A stretch of 64,000 bases of DNA, from NCBI RefSeq assembly GCF_029867415.1, contig NW_026705419.1, positions 248,001 to 312,000 of the forward strand. The letters are read 5' to 3'. The position numbers were made by a program, and so were the translations under genes. This stretch comes from Vicia villosa (taxonomy: Eukaryota; Streptophyta; Magnoliopsida; Fabales; Fabaceae). Shown one piece after another: positions 20,484 to 31,318 of this stretch (position 1 is its first letter; each line of letters begins with the position of its first letter). The notes beneath the pieces were generated by a model. The model worked only from the letters and a program-made list of their open reading frames with translations. It made no database searches and was not told where the DNA came from.

Positions 20484-20493
20484 CCTTTTATAG
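20484..20493 (-). promoter_or_regulatory. Candidate body TATA box of the E1 5' LTR
   Basis: CTATAAAAGG on the element strand; the likely promoter for full-length E1 RNA running left through ORF1, gag and pol. Confidence 0.55.
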
Positions 20494-22108
20494 CCCATAG
20501 GCTGCTTGGAAGTGAAGCAAGAAACTTGGTTGCCTTTGTTGAAAGTTTTGGTTCTTTAATAATAAAAAAACTTTGAATTTTTGACCAAGCCTTGACTACA
20601 TTCAATGCTCTTGCCTTGGGCATCAATCTTCTGCAGAAAATTGAATACTTTGGAGGTGAGTCATGCTTGGAGATCAAGCCACCAATTATCCATGCAATTT
20701 TCCTTTAATTTTAATCTTAAAATAAGATAAAATTATGTCAAAAATGGATAATATAGATGTGGGCTTTGTCTTGGTCGTGGGAGGCCCATAGTAACATGGC
20801 AAAGATGTTTGGACCACAAAAACTTGGCATCTTTTGGAAAAAAAACATTTTTGAGCAATGTTGATTTCATGCATTTTCCCAAAATTTAGCCAACTTCAAC
20901 AAGGTGTAAATCCTTCAATTTTTGTCATATGAAGGAGATCTTGCACTTTTTGGAAACCTCAAAGAGTCCTCTAACCAATGTCTTTGGTCTCATATCAAAA
21001 TGATTTTTGGTTCTCCTTGTGTGTCCATTTGAAAAAAGTGTCTTTTTGTTGACTTTGAAAATGACCTGTAATGTCTTTGGCCATATTTTTCAAATGGTGA
21101 ATGCTATGACCATGGGATCAATTGCATTTGAAAGATAATTGAATTTCCTTCAAAATGAGCTTTGGTTGACATTTTTTGGATGAAGGATGAGAGAGTTATG
21201 ATCAGTCAAAGTTGAGTTGACTTTTCAGGCAAAAACCCTAATTTTGAATCTTAGGGTTTTGTTGATTTTTGATCTTTCCTTGATGAATTGTGATCATCCA
21301 ATGATCAAATGTTGAATCCTTTGACAAAATATGGACTTTGACAAAAAATTTCATTTTTGACTGTCAGTTGACTTTTTTGGTCAAACGGGTCGTCTGTTGA
21401 CTGTTTGAGCTGCTGACGGTGCGTCTGAGTGAATTGAAGTTTGAAAATTTGTATGATGGTACTTTGAGATGTATGGATGTATATGAAATCCATTTGAGCT
21501 CTCAAAACTTGTTGCTCCTGTTAAAACAAGAAAAACCCTGATTAGGGACTGTCTGTATAGGAGGCAGTTAAGCGTACCTGATTTTTGTGCAGTGTTGAGT
21601 TTCTGCTAATCATGTGATATTCAGAAGACTTCTAACACAAAAAATCTTGGAAATTTGAATTGTGAATGATTGATTTGATTGATTGTACAAATCACTGTGA
21701 ATTGTACTGTCTGCAGTTTGTCTGTCAACCGACTGTTCGTGTACTGAAGCAGCAGTTAAAGTGAAAAATCAACTGTCAAAGTTAATTTTCTTTTTTTGTT
21801 GTTATTTTTGTTTTTGTTTGGTGTGAAGCATGAAAATTTATTTACATGACTTGTTAGAAAACAGAAACATAATAAATAACTGATATTTACAGTATGCGGG
21901 CAAAATTACCGATAATAACCTGAAAATTGTTAAATGCACAGAAATAGAAATATTTGACTGGCAGAAACACACAAAATATTATCTTAGTAATTAAGCAATA
22001 TTATGACAAATAGTACAACATTTAATACTGACAGTATAAATATTACATACTATTGAACAGTACGACGAATAGACGGTATGTTTAAGAAAATAAGAAACAC
22101 GGCAAACT

Positions 22109-22276
22109 TTAAAAATGACGGTTGATGAACCATGCTATGATCAATAACATGTAGAGGATTGGGAATGCAACCATTGCAGGTCCACACTTCTCAGGACTGT
22201 GTAGGCAGAAGAAAGTCATGATCACCGTAGCAATGGTGATGACTGTAAGAAACAGCGTCTCTATCCATTTTGCCAT
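22109..22276 (-). CDS. Small two-transmembrane ORF inside the E1 5' LTR
   Basis: Same 55-residue product as in the 3' LTR, with its own TATA-like box at 22372-22380. If the body promoter is the one at 20484, this ORF lies upstream of the genomic transcript and could only be made from a separate short RNA. I do not recognise the family. Confidence 0.45.
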   Translation of the reverse strand: MAKWIETLFLTVITIATVIMTFFCLHSPEKCGPAMVAFPILYMLLIIAWFINRHF

Positions 22277-22898
22277 TCTTGCTAGGAAAGAAGAAAGAAA
22301 ATGGATGATGAAGTAGAAATTTGAAAGATGATTTAGAATTTGATGTGAGATTTTATGGAAGAAATGAAAGGTATTTATAGAATGGAAAGAAGGAAAGAGA
22401 CGTTGGGGAATGATGTGATTCCGTACAAAAGGAAAATTTGAGTGGAAGTAAGATTTGAAAGAAAGTGTATGGTATTGTTGGGAAAAGAGAGATGGATAGA
22501 ATAAAGTTGAGATTTGAATTTGGAAGGATAGATTTGAAAAGATTTTGAAAATACTGGAATATAGCACAAAAGTTAGTGGGAAAACAAAAACAATTGTTAC
22601 CAGTACAGTGTGAGTTTCCTGCTTTTGCGCCTGCAAAAAGATTTAACCCTGCATGAACTGTGTTAGTACTATTTATCTGTAAAATAAATAAATAGTATTT
22701 GTGAAGTAAAGAACAGTATTTGGCGTTTGCGTAAGAATAAATTCCACTGTAAGCCAAGTTACTGTGTAAGAAAAATTCTGAAAACCAAGTTCTTCATATG
22801 TCAGGATATTTTGAAAAAATCCATGTTTATATGAGACTCTTAATTTTCATATTGAAACTTTCCTGAAAAAAGAAGTGGGCAAATTTTGGGGTATAACA

Positions 22899-22903
22899 GA
22901 AGT
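22899..22903. repeat. Target-site duplication of E1 (right copy)
   Basis: GAAGT, matching 3072-3076; the E2 tail resumes here. Confidence 0.95.
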
Positions 22904-22970
22904 ACAGACTCTTCAGGTGACGAAGTACAGACTGATGCAGTTACTTTGTCATAAATCCCTAATTTTTGCC

Positions 22971-23115
22971 TAGATTGCCCTTTCAGGTTTTCAATCTACC
23001 AGGATGAATTTTTCTGTTTATTGTCTCTAATTTTTGCCTGGACCGCCCTTTCAGGTTTTCAGTCCACCGAGACGCTCATTTTTGCCTAAGTCGCCCTTTG
23101 CGGGTTTTCAACTTA
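22971..23115 (-). ncRNA. Three tandem GNRA-type stem-loops after the E2 pol stop
   Basis: Hairpins at 22971-22998, 23039-23066 and 23087-23115. On the element strand the outer stems are TAGATTG/CAATCTA, TGGACTG/CGGTCCA and TAAGTTG/CGACTTA; both non-Watson-Crick pairs are U-G. Loops are AAAA plus a GAAA tetraloop (the third has GCAAA closed by CCC/GGG). Position, number and spacing match the E1 trio, while the stem sequences have changed at both sides. Confidence 0.7.
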
Positions 23116-23138
23116 CCGAGCTGTTCTTTTATATTTTT

Positions 23139-26100
23139 TTAGACAAAGTATTTCTTGACTGCATCAGCATTCACAGGATGTGGGAGTTCATCACCATCCA
23201 TGGTTGTAAGAATCATGGCGCCGCCAGAAAATGTTCTTTTGACAACATACGGGCCTTCGTAATTAGGAGACCATTTGCCCCTAGAATCTGGTTGAAAAGA
23301 CAAGATCTTTTTAAGCACGAGGTCGCCTTCTTGAAATTCACGAGGTCGAACCTTTTTGTTGAAAGCTTGTTTCATTCTTGCTTGGTATAACTGTCCATGG
23401 CATAGAGCAGTCATACGTTTTTCTTCGATTAAGTTCAACTGATCGTATCTGCTTTGACACCATTCAGCCTCTGATAACTTAGTCTCCATGAGGACTCTCA
23501 TTGATGGGATTTCAACTTCTACGGGGAGCACAGCTTCCATGCCGTATACTAGAGAAAAGGGAGTTGCCCCTGTTGAAGTACGCACTGAAGTACGGTACCC
23601 ATGTAAAGCAAATGGCAGCATTTCATGCCAGTCTTTGTAAGTGACGACCATTTTCTGGACGATCTTCTTAATGTTCTTGTTAGCAGCCTCAACTGCGCCG
23701 TTCATTTTTGGTCTGTAAGGAGAAGAGTTATGATGCTCAATCTTGAATTCCTCACATAATTCTTTCATCATTTTATTGTTCAAGTTTGAACCATTGTCAG
23801 TAATGATCTTGCTGGGAATACCATATCGGCAAATGATGTTATTCTTGATAAACCTCACCACCACTTGTCTTGTAACATTGGCGTAAGATGCTGCTTCGAC
23901 CCATTTGGTGAAGTAATCAATTGCTACTAAGATGAAACGATGACCGTTTGAAGCTTTCGGTTCGATCATTCCAATCATGTCAATACCCCACATGGAAAAA
24001 GGCCACGGAGATGAGAGAACGTTGAGTAGAGTCGGTGGCACATGGATCTTATCTGCATAGATCTGGCACTTGTGACATCTCTTCACGTGTTTGTAACAAT
24101 CAGATTCCATTGTCAACCAATAGTATCCTGCTCTTAAGATCTTTTTGGACATTGCATGCCCGTTTGAATGAGTTCCAAAGGACCCTTCATGCACTTCATA
24201 CATTAACATGTCTGCTTCGTGTCTGTCCACGCATCTGAGCAAAACCATGTCGAAATTTCTTTTGTATAGCACATCCCCGTTCAGGAAGAAACTGCCAGAA
24301 AGCCTCCTTAGAGTTTTCTTATCTTTGTTTGATGCCCCAAGCGGGTACTCTTGAGTTTGAAGGAAGCGTTTGATGTCGTGGAACCACGGTTTATCATCGA
24401 TGACTGCTTCAGTTGCAAATACATAGGCGGGCCTTTCAAGGCGCGTGATTCTGACTTTAGGCACATCATTCCAGTGACTGACTTTGAACATGGAAGATAG
24501 AGTAGCCAAAGCGTCTGCCATTTGATTCTGATCTCGAGGTATATGATGCAATTCAACCTTGTTGAAGAAAGTCAACAGACGTCTTGCATAATCTCTGTAA
24601 GGAATCAAGCCAGGGTGATAAGTTTCCCACTTGTCTTTGATTTGGTTGATCACAAGGGCTGAATCTCCATATATGTCGAGGATCTTGATCCTTAAGTCAA
24701 TGGCTTCTTCGAGACCCATGATACAAGCTTCATATTCTGCGATGTTGTTGGTACAATCAAATAGCAATCTGGCAGAGAACGGGATATGAGTACCTTTGGG
24801 AGTGATGATAATTGCCCCAATTCCATTGCCAAAAGCGTTTACTGCTCCATCGAAAATTAGGCCCCATCTTGATCCAGGCTCAGGACCTTCTTCAGGTAAC
24901 GGCTCGTCACAATCTTTCATCTTTAAGTACAAGACATCTTCATCAGGAAAGTCAAACTTGAGAGATTGATATTCATTGATTGGTTGATGCGCCAAATGAT
25001 CGGCGAGAATGCTTCCTTTGACCGCTTTTTGAGCACGGTATTCAATGTCATATTCGGATAACAGCATTTGCCATCGGGCAATCCTTCCTGTTAAGGCAGG
25101 CTTTTCAAAGACATACTTGATCGGATCCATTTTGGAGATTAACCAAGTAGTATTGTTGATCATGTACTGGCGGAGACGTTTTGAAGCCCAAGCCAAAGCA
25201 CAACATGTTTTTTCGAGCATGGAGTAACGAGACTCACAGTCTGTGAATTTCTTACTCAGGTAATAGATGGCATGCTCCTTCTTACCGGTTTCATCTTGCT
25301 GTCCAAGCATACAGCCCATGGATTCTTCCAACACAGTAAGGTACATGATTAGTGGTCTTCCTTCAACTGGAGGAATCAATATTGGTGGTTCTAACAGGTA
25401 TTCCTTGATACTGTCGAACGCTTTCTGGCAATCTTCAGTCCATACAACCCCTTGATCTTTGCGGAGAAGCTTGAAAATTGGCCCACAAGTAGCAGTCATC
25501 TGAGAGATAAATCTGGAGATATAGTTCAATCGTCCGAGAAATCCTCTTACTTGCTTTTCTGTTTTTGGTGCAGGCATCTCTTGAATAGCTCTGACTTTGT
25601 CGGGATCTACTTCAATACCTCTTTGGCTGACAATGAAACCCAAGAGTTTTCCAGATCTAACCCCAAAAGTACATTTGTTAGGATTCAAGCGAAGCTGATA
25701 TTTCCTTAGTCGTTGAAACAACTTCAAAAGGTATTCAATATGTTCTTCTTCTGTGCTGGACTTGGCTATCATGTCGTCCACATAAACTTCAATTTCTTTA
25801 TGCATCATGTCATGAAAGAGAGTAGTCATTGCTCTTTGGTAAGTTGCACCTGCATTCTTCAATCCAAACGGCATCACTTTGTAGCAAAAGGTACCCCATG
25901 GGGTGATGAAAGATGTCTTCTCCATGTCTTCAGGAGCCATCTTGATCTGATTATAACCGGAGAACCCGTCCATGAAGGAAAAGACGTTGAACTTAGCAGT
26001 GTTATCAACCAACATGTCAATGTGTGGTAATGGAAAATCATCTTTGGGACTGGCTTTGTTCAAGTCACGGTAGTCAACACACATTCTGACTTTGCCATCT

Positions 26101-26604
26101 TTCTTCGGAACTGGCACTATGTTGGCCAACCATTGAGGATACTCTGAGGTGACAAGAAAACCTGCGTCGAGTTGCTTTTGAACTTCCACTTTGATCTTGT
26201 TAGCCATATCAGGGTGAGTCCTTCGCAATTTCTGCTTAACTGGCGGACATTCTGGCTTCAATGGCAAGTAATGCTGAACAATATTGGTATCCAACCCAGG
26301 CATGTCTTGGTAGGACCAGGCAAACACGTCAACATATTCTTTGAGAAGGTCTGTCAACTTACTCTTGATATCAGCATTAAGCAGTGATCCAATGGTCACT
26401 CCTTTTTTGTCTTCTTCAGAACCCAAGTTGATCTTTTCTAAAGGCTCTTTGTGAGGCAGAATGGCTCTTTCCTCGTGCTTAAGTAATCGAGAGATCTCGT
26501 CCGGGATCTCCTCTTCTTCCTCTTCTTTGGCTTCGAACACAGGAAACTCAAAGTTGGGAGAGGGCATAGGGTTATTGCATTCAATGGTTTTATCAATAGT
26601 AAAT
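23139..26604 (-). CDS. pol: E2 pol exon: RT, RNase H, archaeal-type RNase H, integrase
   Basis: Complete pol of about 1155 residues from the acceptor at 26605 (the frame itself opens at 26720). RT: VPKKDGKVRMCVDYRDLN, FSFMDGFSGYNQIKMAPEDM, and catalytic YVDDM. RNase H: SMGCMLGQQDE..YYLSKKFTDCESRYS. A second RNase H follows (LIFDGAVNAFGNGIGAI, NNIAEYEACIMGL, YGDSALVINQ, QMADALATL), the extra archaeal-type domain known from the Tat lineage. Integrase: H..HSNGH..CHKCQ zinc region, D (WGIDMIG), D (ITDNGSN), E (NGAVEAANKN), ending VKKYFV. No stop or missing catalytic residue is seen, so E2 may be coding-competent apart from the E1 insertion in its tail. Confidence 0.95.
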
Positions 26605-26969
26605 CTGCACATGTGATTTATACTTATTTCAGAAAATTTATGAATGCAGGAGTGTATGCAGATTTTTTTTTGGAAAAGTTTTTTTTTTATTTTTTTATTT
26701 TGGTTTTTTAGGATTACCATTTCCAGAAAAAAGCAAAAAAATAAAACACATAGTGTAGGGAATTCAAAATGACGCTTTATTTATGATTCATTTTTGAAAC
26801 AAAGCCCTAAACACAAACTCATTTGTCTTGGGCAGGACAAAGAGGGAAACTTTTAAAACAAAGCCCTATACACAAAGTTATTTGGGCGGAACATTTAAAA
26901 GCGAAGCCCTATAAAACATCTCTCTGCTTTGGGCAAGGCAGGAGGTCAAAATAACAGCGAGGTGATTAC
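26605..26969 (-). other. E2 phase-2 intron between protease and RT (365 nt)
   Basis: Donor AAA|GTAATC, acceptor ATGTGCAG|A. The donor TAA is the gag-pro stop. Splicing joins AA with ATTT to give a lysine codon and continues FTIDKTIE in frame. Confidence 0.8.
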
Positions 26970-29900
26970 TTTGAGCGGCGAACAACATTCGGAACGTCGA
27001 CAGCTTTCCAGTAGCAACGAACTCCTCTGTGTATTATGTATTCAGGAAAATTCTCCCCAGAATTATCTTCAGTATTGACATTGACCGCTGGTCGAGCAGG
27101 ATTTGAAGGTCCTGGTTTGTCAACCTTGTTCTTTGTAGAGTTGAAACGGTCTTCTTCTACTTCTTGAAGAGCATAAGACGAGTCACAATCTTCAGAATTT
27201 TTAGGATGTATTTCCCAGTCTTCAGGATGAAGAGACTCATTGTCAGCGACACTTTCCGAGTCAGTTGCGGGACCATCTTCCCCTTCATCTTCAAAAATGG
27301 CATTTATGTGATAATAACCATCTTCAGGATTATAAACCTTGGTAGATGCATTAAATCCGAAATCTTCAGTAATTTCAGGTTGCTGAGAAAATTGACAGGG
27401 CTGATAAACCTCTTCTGGTTGACTATTATATTCAAAGGAATCTCCCCATCCAGTTGGTTGGATATCCTCAATCGCAATTTTGTAACTTTCAGGTGCAGTG
27501 TATTTCACCATATAATCAAATTTTCCACTTGGTTGTCCCAAGGTGTCCCAGATTTCTGCAGGAACAGGCTCAGTTTCTTTGCCTTTGGATTTCTCTAAAG
27601 GAGGATATGGTTCTTCCTGAGATATGTATCCCGAGTCATTGAGATAACATTTCCATTCTTCTTCATCATCGGAGAGACCTTCTTCGATGCATTCTTCGAT
27701 AAGGACATTAACCTCTTGAGGAATTGGGTTAAGGGATCCTCCACTAATGAATGTTTCTTTGATCGGACGAAGGGTTTCATCCTTCTTGGTGCAGTTTAAG
27801 AATGTTGGTGAACATCCGAGTCCTGCTCTGGTTTCATTTTTGGTAGGGATCACAACTTGCCCCCAGCCAGTAGTAGTTCCATCTTTCACTACTTTTACTG
27901 CCTCTTTGTAAGAAGAGATCGATGCTTTCTTTTTGGAAGATTCGTCTTCTAAAGAGAGACCTTGGAACGGAGTTCCTTCCACATCATCAGCACCGATGAA
28001 AGAGAAATTGGATAAATGGCTCACCATCAAGGCTTGTTCTCCACTTATCGTCACCAATTTTCCATTTGTTACAAATTTTAACTTTTGATGGAGCGTAGAA
28101 GTTACTGCCCCTGCTTCATGGATCCATGGTCGTCCTAACAGACAACTATAAGCAGCTTGGATGTCCATGACTTGGAAGGTGATTTGAAATGTATGTGGAC
28201 CAATTGTCATGGGAAGGTTGACTTCGCCGATAACAGATTTCCGCGATCCATCAAATGCTTTGACAACTACACCACTGAATTTCATAGGCATTCCTTGGTA
28301 AGACAAGCGAGCAAGAGTCGTCTTTGGCATCACATTTAAGGAAGATCCGGTGTCTACCAGTACATTAGACAAAGAATCTGACTGACAGTTCATAGAAATG
28401 TGCAAAGCAAGATTGTGATTTCTACCCTCCTCGGGGAGTTCTTCATCACAGAAGCTTAAATTGTTGCAAGCTGTTATGTTGGCTATTATCCCATCAAAGT
28501 GATCAACAGTCACATCATGATCTACAAAAGCTTGATCTAAGACTCTCATCAGGGCTTCCCTGTGGGCTTCTGAATTCAACAGCAATGAAAGTATTGAGAT
28601 TTTTGAAGGAGTCTGCATAAGCTGATCCACAATCTTATATTCACTTCTTTTGATAAGCTTCAAAATTTCATCAAAGTCAGGATTCACATTGGTTCCACTG
28701 GATTGACCAACATCAGTGTTTGTATTACTGACAGGAGTTTCCACAAGATTTCCCACTGGAATATTGACAGGATTTTGCCCGGTAACAGGAGCAACAGGCT
28801 GCTTTGGAGGTAGCGGAGTATACACACGTCCACTTCTTGTTACACGACTCACATCAGCAATGTTTACAACAGATGAAAGAGTAGGCAAAGGAACTTCTTG
28901 TCCGTCCTTTATCATTGTGGCATTGTAGTTGTATGGAACTGCCTTGTCAGAGTTATAAGGAACAGGTCCAGGTAGACAGATGATCAAAGGAGCAACAGGA
29001 ACCTTCGGCTTGTTGTAAGTAACTTCCATGCGCTCAGGCATGTTGAAATGAGGAACGATGACGTTAACTGTAGGCATTTCCGAGTTGATATCTGAGACTA
29101 AAAGCTCATGCGGATAACATCCTATCATGTTAACTTCATTTTCATCCCTATTTCTGTAGATCTCAATAGTACCATTATCTAGCAAAACTTGGAGATCTCT
29201 TCTCACAATCGAACACCCGTGAGGATCCACACAACATATTCTACAGGAACCGTATTGATGCTGGCGAAAACTCGGCCCTCGACAGAGAGTGGCGTGCATT
29301 TGTACCAAATCAGCTCTTGAGAAATTGATATTATAGACTCGGTATGGACCAGGACATCCGTACACCATGTTTACAACATGCCCTCCATGATTGGGCAGCG
29401 GATTTGCTTGCACATTAGGATTCAAATTTCTGAAAGAGAGGAGATTAGACCTAACCAACCTCTGAACTTCATGTTTCAAAGCTATGCAATGCTCAAGATC
29501 ATGGCCAGGTGCTCCTTGATGATAAGGGCATGAGACCTCAGCTTTGTACCACCATGGGAGTTTCTCAGGTACTGGTGGTGGTGCTTTAGTTTGAACAAGA
29601 CCTCTTTCAATCAAAGCAGGGTACAATTCTGTGTATGTCATTGGAATCGGATCGAACTGTGGAGCTCTTTGTACACGATTCTGATTATTGTTAAACTGCT
29701 GAGCCTGTGGTCGAGGCTGTTGTTGTTGAAACTGAGGGGTGAATCCTGGATTCGGTGTTGTGTTAACGACTGGTGTGATAGCAGCAACCTGTCGTTGACG
29801 ATTGACATTTCCTCTTGGCCTCCCTTGGGATACCATGTCAACACTTTGTTCTTTCTTCTTTGGGAAACCACTTCCGAACTTTTTGGTTCCACTTGAAGAT

Positions 29901-30994
29901 CCACTTTCTTTAGTCAAACGTCCTGTTCGGACTCCTTCTTCTAGACGCATACCCATGTTTACCATTTCGGTGAAATCGCTTGGAGCACTAGCAATCATGC
30001 GTTCATAATAAAACGGACTGAGAGTATTCAAGAAGATCTTTGTCATCTCTTTCTCTTTTAACGGTGGATTAATCTGAGCAGCAGTTTCTCTCCATCGTTG
30101 GGCATACTCTTTGAAGGCTTCATGGTCTTTCTGAGCCATGGATCGGAGCTGATCTCTGTCTGGAGCCATATCCGAGTTATACTTGTATTGTCGGACAAAG
30201 GCCTCACCTAGGTCATTGAATGTTCGAATGTTAGTGCTATCCAAGCCTGTGTACCACTTCAGTGCGGCACCAGTCAAACTGTCTTGAAAGTAATGGATAA
30301 GCAACTGATGATTATCTGCATAAGTAGACATCTTCCTGGCATACATCACAAGATGGCTTTGTGGACAAGAACTACCTTTGTACTTCTCAAAGTCTGGGAC
30401 CTTGAATTTAGCAGGTATTTGCACACTGGGAACCAAACACAGCTCCTGGGCATTCTTTCCAAACAAATCTTTTCCCCGAATAGCTTTGACTTCTAGCTGC
30501 ATCTTGTTAAACTGCTCTTGGAGATCTTCTACAAGATTACGCTGATTCGTGCTATCACCTTGATCATGATAAATCTCATTTCCATCATAAGGAACAGTGT
30601 GAACCGTAGGGGTCGGAACTGTCATAGTGGGTTGAGAAAGTGCCATAGTGATTTGGGAAAAAGTTACCCCTGAATGTGGAATAAACGCCGAACCCTGTGC
30701 AGCAGGCGCTTCAGTTGTAGCTGTTTGAACCCCAGAGAAATTATGACGGAAACCTGTACCAAAGCTAAAAGGCGGGCCCCAACCTTCTGGCATGGAGAAA
30801 GATGGAATACCGAATGCAACTGTAGAAACTGGAGTAGTGACTTCAGATGTTACTGTTGCTTGACTGTTGGGTGGCGGCGGCTGATTCTGTGCGGCCATTA
30901 AGGAGTCAACCAAAGTAGTGAGACTTTCCAACTTTTCCTGAAGGGTGGTCACTGTACCACGGAGCTCAATATTCTCTTGTTCAGAGTGTTCCAT
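26966..30994 (-). CDS. gag-pro: E2 gag-protease polyprotein
   Basis: 1342 residues from MEHSEQENIELRG. An N-terminal coiled-coil-like stretch (LQEKLESLTTLVDSL) and a Pro/Gln-rich part lead to the gag core (FKVPDFEKYKGSSCP, LKWYTGLDS, FKEYAQRWRETA). The knuckle CPYHQGAPGHDLEHC lies near residues 487-503, followed by a Cys-rich CRICCVDPHGC patch. The protease active site is LVDTGSSLNVMP near residue 881, with ILLGRPW-like SCLLGRPWIH downstream. An acidic C-terminal tail ends at HRGVRCYWKAVDVPNVV. The stop is the intron donor. This is the least damaged gag-pro of the three. Confidence 0.93.
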   Translation of the reverse strand: MEHSEQENIELRGTVTTLQEKLESLTTLVDSLMAAQNQPPPPNSQATVTSEVTTPVSTVAFGIPSFSMPEGWGPPFSFGTGFRHNFSGVQTATTEAPAAQGSAFIPHSGVTFSQITMALSQPTMTVPTPTVHTVPYDGNEIYHDQGDSTNQRNLVEDLQEQFNKMQLEVKAIRGKDLFGKNAQELCLVPSVQIPAKFKVPDFEKYKGSSCPQSHLVMYARKMSTYADNHQLLIHYFQDSLTGAALKWYTGLDSTNIRTFNDLGEAFVRQYKYNSDMAPDRDQLRSMAQKDHEAFKEYAQRWRETAAQINPPLKEKEMTKIFLNTLSPFYYERMIASAPSDFTEMVNMGMRLEEGVRTGRLTKESGSSSGTKKFGSGFPKKKEQSVDMVSQGRPRGNVNRQRQVAAITPVVNTTPNPGFTPQFQQQQPRPQAQQFNNNQNRVQRAPQFDPIPMTYTELYPALIERGLVQTKAPPPVPEKLPWWYKAEVSCPYHQGAPGHDLEHCIALKHEVQRLVRSNLLSFRNLNPNVQANPLPNHGGHVVNMVYGCPGPYRVYNINFSRADLVQMHATLCRGPSFRQHQYGSCRICCVDPHGCSIVRRDLQVLLDNGTIEIYRNRDENEVNMIGCYPHELLVSDINSEMPTVNVIVPHFNMPERMEVTYNKPKVPVAPLIICLPGPVPYNSDKAVPYNYNATMIKDGQEVPLPTLSSVVNIADVSRVTRSGRVYTPLPPKQPVAPVTGQNPVNIPVGNLVETPVSNTNTDVGQSSGTNVNPDFDEILKLIKRSEYKIVDQLMQTPSKISILSLLLNSEAHREALMRVLDQAFVDHDVTVDHFDGIIANITACNNLSFCDEELPEEGRNHNLALHISMNCQSDSLSNVLVDTGSSLNVMPKTTLARLSYQGMPMKFSGVVVKAFDGSRKSVIGEVNLPMTIGPHTFQITFQVMDIQAAYSCLLGRPWIHEAGAVTSTLHQKLKFVTNGKLVTISGEQALMVSHLSNFSFIGADDVEGTPFQGLSLEDESSKKKASISSYKEAVKVVKDGTTTGWGQVVIPTKNETRAGLGCSPTFLNCTKKDETLRPIKETFISGGSLNPIPQEVNVLIEECIEEGLSDDEEEWKCYLNDSGYISQEEPYPPLEKSKGKETEPVPAEIWDTLGQPSGKFDYMVKYTAPESYKIAIEDIQPTGWGDSFEYNSQPEEVYQPCQFSQQPEITEDFGFNASTKVYNPEDGYYHINAIFEDEGEDGPATDSESVADNESLHPEDWEIHPKNSEDCDSSYALQEVEEDRFNSTKNKVDKPGPSNPARPAVNVNTEDNSGENFPEYIIHRGVRCYWKAVDVPNVVRRSK

Positions 30995-31318
30995 TACTCT
31001 TCTTCTGCTTGAACGAGTATTGTATCTGTGATCTGATTGCGAGCGCGGTCGAGAAACTTTGAGACGCGACAGCTTGACGATCTAATGGAGAAAGATCCAA
31101 AAGATGAGACTCTATACAACAGACTCGATATGCAGAATGATGTATGCTAAAAAAATTTATGATTTTTCCAAACATTTTAAAGATTATTTTCTTGCAAACA
31201 TTTGAACACAAACAATTCTTTTATTCATTTTTTTTTATTGCAATAATGGGAAATGTTACAACATTGGAGCGTAGCTCCTTACAAAAGCAAATGATAAATA
31301 AAAAAAGCTAAACAAATC
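30995..31318 (-). other. E2 spacer between ORF1 and gag
   Basis: About 320 bp without a gene. On the element strand it includes TTTCTCCATTAG followed by ATCGTC, a possible 3' splice site some 90 nt before gag. Confidence 0.4.

Larger units (their letters stand above)
3077..22898 (-). mobile_element. E1: complete Ogre-type retrotransposon, pol internally deleted
   Basis: This 19.8 kb minus-strand element has two LTRs (4765 and 4767 bp), PBS, leader, ORF1, gag-pro, a phase-2 intron, shortened pol, a long tail and a polypurine tract, flanked by GAAGT duplications. I noticed only three or four differences between the LTRs (near 4246/19303, 4312/19367 and 4448/19506), so it inserted very recently. 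Pol lacks the RT catalytic half and both RNase H domains, so this copy cannot reverse transcribe itself. Confidence 0.96.
18132..22898 (-). repeat. E1 5' LTR
   Basis: This LTR would drive E1 transcription on the minus strand. It carries the same features as the left copy: U5 hairpin 18332-18363, TATA-like boxes 20484-20493 and 22372-22380, and the 55-codon ORF 22109-22276. No other gene is seen. Confidence 0.97.
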
